A stretch of DNA of 64,000 bases from Aquanectria penicillioides (Eukaryota > Ascomycota > Sordariomycetes > Hypocreales > Nectriaceae). The notes beneath the pieces are model-generated. The model was not told where the DNA came from. It worked only from the letters and a program-made list of their open reading frames with translations, and searched no databases. The DNA lies in contig PYIU01000001.1 in NCBI GenBank assembly GCA_003415625.1, forward strand, positions 3,534,746 to 3,598,745, given 5' to 3'. The position numbers and the translations under genes are program-made. Of the stretch, positions 1 through 9,809 are shown piece by piece. The number at the start of each line of letters is the position of its first letter. Position 1 is the stretch's first letter.

Positions 1-173
1 ATTGGATCCATTTTGGGTAAGCTCAATAGGGCATGGAACCCGGTTAGAGCAAGCTCAACACGGATAAAAGGGAGCTCTGAGACAATATTCCCTTTGTAGA
101 AAACAAGGCTTTTAATAGACCTCATTACATATGCATCTACTGTGTGATTCTGCGTGACAACTGTAAATACCGA
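1..173 (-). mobile_element. Partial copy of the 52.2-52.7 kb hAT-like MITE
   Basis: Positions 1-159 are, base for base, the reverse complement of 52385-52543, the middle of the MITE that interrupts the copia pol remnant. After 159 the two copies differ by about 15 bases of indel, then agree for about 12 more bases (CTGTAAA.ACCG) before similarity stops. The copy is cut by the window start, so its other end cannot be seen. The perfect identity suggests recent mobility or gene conversion (inference). Confidence 0.85.
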
Positions 174-689
174 CATACCTTAGGTACCTAGGTGCCTAGG
201 GTCGGTTTCCTGCAAGGCACGGCAGCACCGGTCAGGTAGATCTTTTATTGCACCAGCTGTACGGAGTACCACCAGCCTCATCATCATCCTCTGGGCAACC
301 ATCGCTGCCCGGGTACATGTAGTGGCTACATACCCCGTAGGATCTCACTGCGGGGCAGGCGGGGCGGACAACTGTGGGAACTAAGCTACTACAAATTTAC
401 AATGCACCACCATCTGTCACTGACTGCTCTGCGCAAGGAGGCCCCCTCAGAATAGCTGGGAAAATGCATTGAAAGGAATTTTGAATTGAACGAACGATTC
501 ATGGTTCGAGCTAGCTTCGTTTTTACAATGCAATTTTACCTTGTAATTGGGGTATTATTGTGATGCTCCGGGGTTTGCAAGAACGGAATGCATCCGTTTG
601 TTGAAGATTCCAACTTCATCTCTTTAACCATCCTAAGATTATCAACCTATTCACCTAAAGACGTTTTAATACTAAGTCGCCGCCATAGC
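174..689. other. Intergenic, no gene seen
   Basis: There is no credible ORF here. The stretch at 178-202 contains overlapping palindromic AGGTACCT/CCTAGG units, a simple motif that recurs near 8585-8690. The rest is unremarkable mixed-composition DNA. Confidence 0.5.
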
Positions 690-1325
690 GCCCATCGATT
701 ACTCGGCATGGGGCAACATTGGCACCGATCCTGAGGACGAGAGTCCGCCTCAGCCAGCACCCATACCCATGCCCAGGCCAAGTCCAGCTGGCTCGCCTCC
801 AGTTGCGACGGCATCCACATCCACCACTGCGACAACGCCGAAGGGCCCATCCAAGCCGTCATTTTCCGGTGCGATGCTGAGGTCCCACAAGATCCCTAGC
901 CTTTAAAAACCCCGTGGGCCCCGTCCCAGTAATCTCGCTGGTCGTTCATCCCCTCGGCACCAAGTCCAAAAACCACGCCCGACCTTGACAACCAGATCGC
1001 CACATATCTCAACATTGATCCCGAGTCCGGGTTTGCCCCGCCAGGGTGGCAGGCATATGTCGGCACTATGGTGGTCGCGCGCCAGGACATGAAGCCGCTG
1101 CTGTGCCCCATCATCTTGAGGGCGTGTGGATAGATGTTCTGCGACTAACATTCTCGATGTCTTTGGAGAGGGCGAGGGAGCGCCAACGTATCTGTACAAT
1201 AAAAAGGTATCCGGTGAGTGGTAGGAGGATGACGGCAAGGAACAGAAGCGGTGCCGGCCGGGAACCGGCGGCGAGAACGATCCAGATGATTGGAGGGCCG
1301 TGAAATCGCCGTATGAGATGTAGGG
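690..1325 (+). pseudogene. Remnant of an uncharacterised fungal protein
   Basis: Three plus frames carry consecutive protein-like pieces that together look like one decayed coding sequence. They are a Pro/Ser/Thr-rich segment starting with IDYSAWGNIG (about 690-904), then LDNQIATYLNIDPESGFAPP and a QAYVGTMVVARQDMKPLL piece (about 985-1100), then HHLEGVW, DVFGEGEGAP and finally DPDDWRAVKSPYEM (about 1279-1320). The pieces are separated by frameshifts and stops. The composition of the C-terminal half is that of a conserved protein, but I do not recognise the family with certainty. No function is proposed. Confidence 0.4.
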
Positions 1326-1480
1326 ACAGGACGGTTGAGTCCGATATGTATATCTTCTCTCATTGACAGTATCAATCAGCGATGCCGAAGCCTAATACTA
1401 AAGGACTTGCGATCGTCCCCCAGGTCGCTTCGTACAAGTGCTGGTTAGCCAAGTAGTTACAGTCGCACATTAGCGAATCT

Positions 1481-1822
1481 TCACAACCGCGCAAATGCAC
1501 AATTTGCACACCGCCAACCCACGCCCCTCCCTTCAACATTTCTGACAGCATCTTGTGCACTTGAATGGAAATTCTTCAGGAAGTTTGTCGTACGGTCGCG
1601 GCGGGCAAATGAGGGCATTGTCTTCGGACCCTTGATGATCTGGGTAGATTGCTGACTGCTTGCACGTGTCGCTTCACTATCAGAGTCATTTATCTCAATT
1701 GATGTTGGCCAGTTACGACCACAGTAAGGACAAAGGCGAGATAAGGGGAGCTCAGCTTGGATATCATGATGAGTACGTTTTGCAACCGTACAGTCAATTT
1801 CCCACCAGGCAGAAGGAGCCAT
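1481..1822 (-). CDS. Small hypothetical ORF with two CxxC pairs (doubtful)
   Basis: This is a 113-codon ATG-to-stop frame on the minus strand with a CPYCGRNWP motif near residue 31 and WRCANC near the C-terminus. Two CxxC pairs could bind zinc, but nothing else supports function and no recognisable domain surrounds them. It could equally be the first exon of a gene or a transposon fragment. It lies between two pseudogenes in an AT-richer stretch. Confidence 0.2.
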   Translation of the reverse strand: MAPSAWWEIDCTVAKRTHHDIQAELPLSRLCPYCGRNWPTSIEINDSDSEATRASSQQSTQIIKGPKTMPSFARRDRTTNFLKNFHSSAQDAVRNVEGRGVGWRCANCAFARL

Positions 1823-2389
1823 TTTATGTACAATTTTAAGAGAAAATAAAGAGAAAAGGAAGAAACAAATAAAAGGGAGAGAGGAACTATTTATATTGTA
1901 CGAGAGTGCATTCCAGTTGGTTGCTGGAATGGAAGCTAGTTGTACTTCATTATTGAGAAGTCACAAGACTTTAGAATTATTTAAATAGTACCTATGTAAT
2001 TAAAATAAAAGAAGAATTGTGCGAAGTTGTTTACAGCAGCTGGCAGCTGGCAGCTGCTGACGGATGCTTTCTCATAAAGAGATTTTCTTCTCCTTGCTTA
2101 AAGCTTTCTCTTTTATCACAATTTCACTACTACTACCACCAGTGCATACAAGATATTAAATGGCCAAGCTCTTACTAACCTTTAATCTTTAGTCACTATG
2201 AGTCTATATTTCTCTCCCGACAGCTCACTTTTGTACAAAAGGTGGACTGCAGTCCAATAGTATTCGCCGCAACAGCGGCAGCAGTCTTGTCTGTCCCAGG
2301 ATGCCGAGAAGGATAGTGCCACATGCCAGCTTGGTAGTCTGGCCCAAGATGACCTTCTCTGGTGTGACCTAGACTTTGTCCACTACCAG

Positions 2390-3150
2390 TGTAAACATGT
2401 CCCGGGAGGTCTTCTGGAAGGGCATGCGCACCTACTAGGCCAAGTTCCCCGAGTCCAATAACAACCACACCTACGGTTACTCCACTCTCTCTGGTGCTGG
2501 CGATGGCGCATCCACCTGGTCCACGCTACCTTGGCTTGTGCCTGGTATGGAACTATCTGACTTCAAGGCCACGATTACTCCTCTGCTCAATGAGTGGGAC
2601 TCAATTGGCTTCAAGATTGAGCTCAAGTTCTTCACTCATGACATTTTTTATGAAACCTGGAGGAACCACTTCCCCACCAAGTCTGTTGGTGCTTCCAACG
2701 TCCGAACCGCCTCGCGTCTTACCCCTCGCAAGAAGATGACGAGGATCTCCGGGAGAAGACGTATACCATTCGGTATCATCAGGAAGGTTCCGTCCTTATT
2801 TCTTACAAAATTAATGGTGCTGCTCCCAAGGACGTCGCCGACAGTGCCCTCAGCCCGGCCTGGCGTGACGTGTCCATGTTTGCCATTGTCGGCTCCGGCT
2901 GGGACGTCACCAGCAGCACTCCCGAGGAGACTCTGGCCACCAACAAGAAGATCGCCAATGACTGGATGGAGCGCTTCGCCAGGTCACGCCCGGCTCCAGC
3001 GGCTACGGAAACGAGGGTGACGTGATGGAGCCCAACTTCGGTCAGGCCTTTTACGGCGCCGACAACTACAAGCGACTCTACGCGCTCAAGAAGAAGCTGG
3101 ACCCTTGGGGTGTCTTTTACGCCCCCACCACCGTCGGCAGCGAAGACTAG
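2390..3150 (+). pseudogene. FAD-linked oxidoreductase (BBE family) pseudogene, C-terminal part
   Basis: The translated pieces match the C-terminal half of secreted fungal FAD-linked oxidoreductases of the berberine-bridge-enzyme type. Visible pieces are REVFWKGMRTY followed by an in-frame stop near 2436, then WLVPGMELSDFKATITPLL and FFTHDIFYETWRNHFPT (frame of 2538). A frameshift near 2735 leads to SPAWRDVSMFAIVGSGWD, and a second near 2980 leads to [19 protein letters not shown] and the usual C-terminus [16 protein letters not shown] with a stop at 3148-3150. The FAD-binding N-terminal half is missing or unrecognisable. One stop and at least two frameshifts make it non-functional. Active relatives oxidise alcohols or sugars and are common in secondary-metabolite clusters. 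Confidence 0.8.
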
Positions 3151-4050
3151 CAGATTACTGAAGTCACTGACTTTGTGAGCAGGCTGTTGTACGGCGATCT
3201 CCTTGAGACGCTCAGCAGTTGGCTCACTCTCCAAACTGGCCGTCTGTGCCGCAAGTAAACATTTTATTCCCCTGCACATAGTTGTACAAATTGCATTAAC
3301 AGAGTACATAGGTGGCTAGGCGTTTGAGTTAGGTTTGTGTTAATTACCAATTACATTGGTCTTCTCGGGATGCTCCATGGTGGAGTCGTGGACTCCTAAT
3401 CACCATGTTCAAAAAGAGAATTAATACATGTCACGCGTAAAACCCACTATACCACTAGCAAAAGTGTAAGGCACCTTACTACAGGTACTAATGCAAATAG
3501 GCCATATATATGCTCGCGACAATACAAGTGGGTGAAGATTGAACCCATTGCTGGTTTTTTCCTCTCACATATGATCAATCTGCGGAAGAGAAAATTCAGT
3601 ACAGCTCTGCAAGCACGTGTGTCATTTTATACCAACGAAACTCGATCATCCTAACCTTGGGGAAAGCGTTTGCGGCCACCCGTCGTCTTGAACTTGAAAT
3701 TCATGGGTCCCTACTCCGTACATTCCCATCGTTCTGTGGCTTGTTTCTGCTTGACTGTGCCACACTTGTGCCTCGTTTTTCCTTTTTTTCCCCTCCCGCT
3801 AAGAAGGCTCAGGCAGGACCCATAGTAACCAGCCAATTAAGAGTCCTCCATTATGAGTTCTCGTCTTCCCCACGGGAAATTTTCTGGCGCAGGTCCGAGG
3901 CCGGCTTTCACAGTGAAGCTATCCACACCACAAAAATACACCCTCATCATCCACCCGCACTCTCCACCACTGGACTCAGCTCTCCTCCCCAGTCCAGAAT
4001 TATCCCCCTCTGGCATGGTCCACGCCATCTTCTTTCGGTAATTATTCATC
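3151..4050. promoter_or_regulatory. Upstream region of the homoaconitase gene
   Basis: No gene is visible. The stretch after 3630 becomes pyrimidine-rich (runs of T and CCCTCC around 3775-3800 and 3950-4000), as is usual for filamentous-fungal promoters. No TATA box or operator can be fixed by eye. Confidence 0.35.
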
Positions 4051-6638
4051 ATGACTGCTCTTGTATGTTCCTCTCCTAGCAATCGCTGCTCTCTCTCCCC
4101 TTCAACCCAGGATGTCTGACTCACATGGCATTAGCGGAGAGCCATCGCTCTCAATGCTGTTGCTGTTGCGCGACTACAGTCTCGCAGCCTTCTTTCTCGC
4201 TCTCGGTTGCTCCCCGTAGCTGCCTCCCAGCTCCGTGCCTACACTTGCACCGGTCTCCGACAACAGGCCTTCCACTCGCAGCTTGAGAGCATCCCCAACG
4301 CTGCCGAACTCCTCAATCAGAAACCGGCGGCCCCCTCCAACCCCCAAACTCTCACCGAAAAGATCGTACAACGATACGCCGTTGGCCTTGCCCCAGGAAA
4401 GAAGGTTAAATCTGGCGATTATGTCACAATCGCTCCTCACCATTGCATGAGTGGGTTGCCATTTACAGTTTGACTTTCTTGCAACTGACATGATTCCAAG
4501 CCCACGACAACTCTTGGCCTGTGGCCCTCAAGTTCATGTCCATCGGTGCTACCAAGATCCACGACAACCGCCAAGTTGTTATGACACTCGACCACGATGT
4601 CCAGAACAAGTCCGAGGCCAACCTGAAGAAGTACCGCCAAATCGAGGAGTTTGCTGGCAAGCACGGCGTCGACTTTTACCCTGCCGGCAGAGGCATTGGT
4701 CACCAGATTATGTTGGAAGAGGGCTATGCCTGGCCAGGTACCGTCACTGTCGCCTCGGACTCCCATTCTAATACCTATGGAGCGCTTGGAGCTGTCGGAA
4801 CGCCAATAGTTCGCACAGACGCCGCCAGTATCTGGGCTACTTCAAAGACATGGTGGCAAATTCCTCCCATTACGAAGGTCACTTTCACCGGTATTCTCCC
4901 CCCTGGCGTTAGCGGGAAAGACGTCATAGTTGCCCTCTGTGGTCTATTCAACAGCGACGTGCTGAACCACGCCATTGAATTCACCGGGTCCGATCAGACC
5001 ATGGCAAGCATCCCCATTGACCATCGGATAACTATTGCGAACATGACTACTGAATGGGGTGCCTTGAGCGGTAACTTAGACCAAGAAAACGAAATATGGT
5101 GTCCAAAGACTAATTTTCGATGCAGGACTATTCCCCGTCGATGATGTGCTCATCTCCTGGTACCGTGCCAAGGCTACCACGTTGGCTATGTTCGATGGCC
5201 CTGCTAAAGAACGCATTAATCACAAACGAATCGACGAGTTGGTAGAGAACCGTCTAGTTGCTGATCCTGGCGCCACCTATGCCCAGGAGCTCTATCTCAA
5301 CCTATCCACCCTCTCTCCCTTCATCGCTGGTCCCAACTCTGTGAAAATCGCTACCCCTCTAAAGGACCTCGAAGCGCAGGATATTCCTGTGGACAAGTGC
5401 TATCTTGTATCTTGCACCAACTCGCGGGCTTCGGATATCCGCTCCGCTGCCGACGTATTCCGCGAGGCTGCCAAGAATGGCAAGCCTGCCAAGATCGCTC
5501 CAGGCGTTAAATTTTACCTTGCTGCTGCTTCCATTCCCGAGCAGCAGATTTCTGAGGAGGCTGGTGATTGGCAGATTCTCGTGGACGCTGGTGCTCATGT
5601 GCTGCCAGCCGGGTGTGGTCCCTGCATCGGGCTTGGTACTGGCCTCCTCGAGCCTGGCGAAGTTGGAGTCAGCGCATCGAACCGGAACTTTAAAGGTCGC
5701 ATGGGATCGACGTCGGCACAGGCTTATCTTGCCAGTCCTGAGGTTGTTGCCGCCAGTGCGCTTCATGGGAAGATTTCTGGTCCCGGTTGGTACCAGAAAC
5801 CAGACGGCGTTGAGAAAGTTATCGTTGGTGAGGGAAGCGGTGACTATGTCTCTGATAAGGCTCTGTCTATTGAGGATGCACTCGACAAGATCATTGCTGA
5901 GGCCGAGAGTATGATTGCCGTTGCTGAGGAGGGAGCTGGCGAGCAGCCATCTAGCCCTGCCGCCACTGAGGAAGAAACGTTGACCGATATTCTCCCCGGC
6001 TTCCCTGAGAAGATGGAGGGTGAGATTATTTTCTGTGACGAAGACAACATCAGCACCGACGCCATCTACCCAGGTACTGCAGTCTCTTTTCTTTTTTTTT
6101 CTTTTCTTGTCTTCAACTTCAAGTGCTATTTTATTCTAATTATTGAATAGGCAAGTACACCTACCAGGATAACATTTCCAAAGAGACGATGGCCGAGGTG
6201 TGCATGGAGAACTACGATAAAGAGTTCGGCACAATTGCCAAACCAGGTGACATTCTTGTTACCGGCTTCAACTTTGGGTGTGGCTCCTCCCGTGAGCAGG
6301 CTGCCACTGCCATCTTGGCCAAGCAGATTCCCCTCGTTGTTGCTGGGAGTCTCGGCAACATCTTCAGCCGCAACAGCATTAACAACGCTCTCATGGGTGT
6401 CGAGGTGCCCACTCTTGTCGAGCGTCTCCGTGAAACTTTCAAGGACGATGCTGAGAAGCCCCTGACCCGCCGCACCGGCTGGAAGCTCCTCTGGGACGTC
6501 CGCCGTTCCAAGGTCGTCATTACCGAGAAGAACGGCTCTTCTTGGGAACAGAAGGTCGGCTCGCTGCCTCCCAACGTGCAAGAAATTATTGCCCGCGGCG
6601 GTCTCGAGAAGTGGGTCAAGGCTGAAATCGAGGCCTAA
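4051..6638 (+). CDS. LYS4: Homoaconitase, mitochondrial
   Basis: Homoaconitase interconverts homocitrate and homoisocitrate in the fungal alpha-aminoadipate route to lysine, in the mitochondrial matrix. My model is join(4051..4062, 4135..4450, 4501..5070, 5126..6073, 6151..6638), 777 aa. The first exon is only 12 nt (ATG ACT GCT CTT before GTATGT), and splicing gives [20 protein letters not shown], a basic amphipathic presequence. Without that exon the mature frame has no ATG after the upstream stop at 4132. The protein shows [11 protein letters not shown], the [12 protein letters not shown] block, VSCTNSR (C396) and GCGPC (C463, C466) as 4Fe-4S ligands, then a linker and the swivel domain with [11 protein letters not shown]. 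Length and order match the LYS4 family and differ from citrate-cycle aconitase. All introns are 50-77 nt and all exons join in frame. Confidence 0.93.
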
Positions 6639-8750
6639 AAGTGAAGATTTACAATCAGCTATGTATTCCCGTGTTTATTAGATATCCTCCTTTTGGCGTT
6701 TCTGGTATTCTTGTTTTGGTTACAATAGATAGAAACACAAAAGAAATAGTAGAATCTAGGATCTACCCTTGTGTCCTCCAAAGTGACGTCAAGACTATTG
6801 TAGCTAGTAAATGTAGCAATAGAAGTGCTAGAATGCGGGATGTTTTCGGAGGCAGCTACCATACAACATGGGCAGGCATATTTTTTTTATCATCGTCGTG
6901 GCTCATGGTCTAGTAGCAATTTGTTTCTAAGCTACTCTGTTTTGTTTGCTCGATTGCGTGTGGCTTTACACAAAGTCGCCTCAGTTGTTGGTTTGAGACA
7001 TCACATGTTCCGAGTATAATTAGCCGTGCACAGCGTTGACAAAAGGTACTGTGTAGAGGACAGGGTTCGCCTGGTATCAGTATTTGTTTCGCGAAGAAAC
7101 TTCTATTATAACCCGGTTTGAGGATTTCATCGTAGACTTATGCAACCCAACCCCCCCAGAGCTTTATTTTTATTGTGTTTGAACTTCATGCAGAACAATT
7201 TCGATGCATAGATTTTATGTATGAGCGCCCTGGTATGATATAATAAAACTAGCTGCGATATAGTAGGTCTGTAGTCAACTATGGGTTACGAGATAAAAGG
7301 CAGGGGGTTTTGGTATGGCTATTTTCCCTCTCTGCATTTGCTAGGGCTTGGGGACTATGCGGACTATGCGGAGGCGACTACGAGGGTAGCGTGTTAGTAC
7401 GCGTCAGATGGTGATACTAAACAATGAACCGAGGCCATCGTATTTCGTCACGGATACGGGGTTGGGAAGAGTGACAGGGGGCCCCAGGGTTGACACGTTG
7501 CAAAATCGAAAGAAAAAACCAGATTGGTTGACCGACTTGAAAAAGCCTTTGTCTAGAAGAAGATAAAATTGTAATGGCATTAGGCTTCAGGCTCTCATGG
7601 GTCTGATTTAATGGACTGTAAGCTACCCTACATCATGTGTCACGAATCAAGGACTCGACCTGGACCTGGAAAGCGTTGGAAAAGCAGGGACGGACAGGGC
7701 GCGAACGGTCAAAGCACGGGCCCACGGGCCAGATGGGAGAAGACAAGCGAGCCCACAAAAACACCACCTTTTGAGACAAGACCGATATGTAGTCCGTACT
7801 CCATACGGAGTACATGTCCATGCAATACAATACCGTGTGAGCTGGTCAGGGCACGCACCACGGAACCCTGAAGCCGTCACCCTGCTTCTCCTTTCGGTGA
7901 CGGAGGTTGAGTTGAAAGCTTACAGACCGACCGGCATATGCACGTCGTAGATGCGTAATCCATCTGGCACCATGCCTGAGCCCTGAGGTCTGCACATGCA
8001 CGGTACAGTGCAAGCCCGCTGGGGGCTGCTGAGCATGGGGCGAGCAAGCAGGCTGTGAGGCTATGGGAGTGACGGCACCTGAGTATCGACATGTTTTGAA
8101 ACCGCCATGACATGGACAGTTTGCAAGGGAATGACGCGTGGCCAACCAGCAAGGGCGGCAGAGTTCATGTTCCAGTTGGGAGAGCGAAGCACATGCTGGC
8201 TGCCCCCCTTCTTGCGCCGCCGCCCCCACTCCCACCATGGCATGGCCCTATGGGCCCCTCCTTTAGTGTCTGATCTTCCGCCGACGAAGCTGCTGTGTGC
8301 GTGTTGGGACGCCGAACCTGCGACGGCGACTGTGACTGTGGCTGCGACTGATTGACAATGGCTGTGTTGCATGCCGACGAGCGACTCCGCGAACATAACA
8401 GCAGGAAAGAAGAAGCTCTCCGCCCCGTACACCCAAGGGCCCGACGGGATAATTAATCACGTAGGCCAAGAGCCGAAATTGCGCGGCGCTGCAATGCCGG
8501 AAAATTTTTTCCCACGCGAGATGAATTGAGATGACTTTAGGCTTTGGGGTTATCAAACGTTGAGCGACTGGATGAGTCGAAATACCTACTGGTATAGGTA
8601 CGGAGCTTGGAGCTACGTCCGGCAAATTTAGGTAGGTCTGCCGTCTCGAGCAATGCACCCTGTGAGGTAGGTACGTAGGTACCCAGGCGTGACCGTAGGA
8701 CTCGAGACACTAAAAATGGCCCCAAACCCGTACTGTATGAGGGTGCTTCG
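6639..8750. other. Intergenic region downstream of LYS4
   Basis: No gene is supported; the open frames here are short and mutually overlapping with no domain. The region from 6640 to 7600 is AT-rich and probably holds the LYS4 3' untranslated region. From 8580 to 8690 there are several near-palindromic TAGGTA/GGTACC units of a simple sort. Confidence 0.4.
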
Positions 8751-9809
8751 GCCATGCACCGTGTACTCGGCTCGCGTCAGCACCGCCATGTAGCCAATCA
8801 AGTAGCCAACCGCTGAGCCAGCCAGCTAGGAGCCAGCCAGTCAGCCAGCCCCTTTCCCCTCTCCCCGCTCCCCCTCGGAGCAAGCACTTGAGGGGAGGGT
8901 ACTTTCCCCTTCCTTCCTTTTCCCTAGAGTCCGTGCCACGCTTGCTCGCCCACGTTTGCCCACGCCCGCCCACGCTCGTCCACGCTCCGCCCTCGCAACG
9001 GCAGCTTTGTGGCGCGCCCACACGAGGATCCCGCGCCTGTCAATGGCTGCGTGCCACCACCAACCCGCAACGTGCCAACCCGCCAACGCCAGCTCGCGGC
9101 CCTGGTCACAGTGTCTACAGTGCCAGCGGCACCTACAGTGCCCCAGAGGAACTCTCGCACACGCACACACTCGTGCGTTGCGTTTTGCCAAGTCCCCGTC
9201 GTGCGTCGCCCAGTGCGAGCCCAGTACCCGTTACATGGCCAGTGTCTGCCCGCCCGCCGCCACCGTCAGCACAGTTCAGTAGTTGGTCTGAGGTTGTGGC
9301 AGGGCAGGGCAAAAGAAGGAGTATTATCCCATCTCCCTGCCTTCCGTCCTTCCCTCCCGTTCCATTCATTCCAGACCGGGCGACCAATCTTTTCAACATC
9401 CCCGCTTCAATTAAAACCTTTGCAACACCGCGTACACGACGCTCCCTCCTCATCGTTTTCATTGTTCCCCATCGCCGTCAACACCGTCGCTGCTCGATTT
9501 CCATCTATCGACGCCGAACTCGCCGATTTCGCCCACCGCCATCTACAATCCCCACTTTCCCTCCGCTCGACTCTTGCTCCGCAGTATCCGTTTTTTCGTG
9601 CTTTGCCCCAAAAGCCCGTGGTGTGACTTCATCCTGCATCACTCCATCTCGCAACCCACAGCACCCATCGCCTCGCCTTTTCTCCCGTTCTCGATCCCTC
9701 CTGGTATGGCCGCTGCTGCCCTACAACGGCCACCGCCTTAAACCAACTAGTTCAGAGTTGGCCGCAGGTTCCATGTAATCGACCACCCGAATCCGCATCT
9801 ACCCCCGAT
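8751..9809 (+). promoter_or_regulatory. IRE1 promoter and long C-rich leader with short tandem repeats
   Basis: The kilobase before the IRE1 ATG is strikingly C- and CT-rich. At 8790-8860 AGCCA units are repeated several times. At 8938-9000 a roughly 10-11-nt unit of the form CCCACGCTCG is repeated about five times. From about 9330 to 9700 the strand is almost entirely C/T with CCCTCC and TTTTCC runs. Long open frames such as 8888-9778 start at non-ATG codons and are low-complexity, so I treat them as a consequence of base composition. A long structured leader would be in keeping with a regulated stress gene (inference). Confidence 0.45.

Noticed and set aside
8888..9778. Open frame of 296 codons before IRE1
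   Set aside because: It starts at TTG, is low-complexity Pro/Ser/Arg, and overlaps another long frame; both follow from the C-rich leader.
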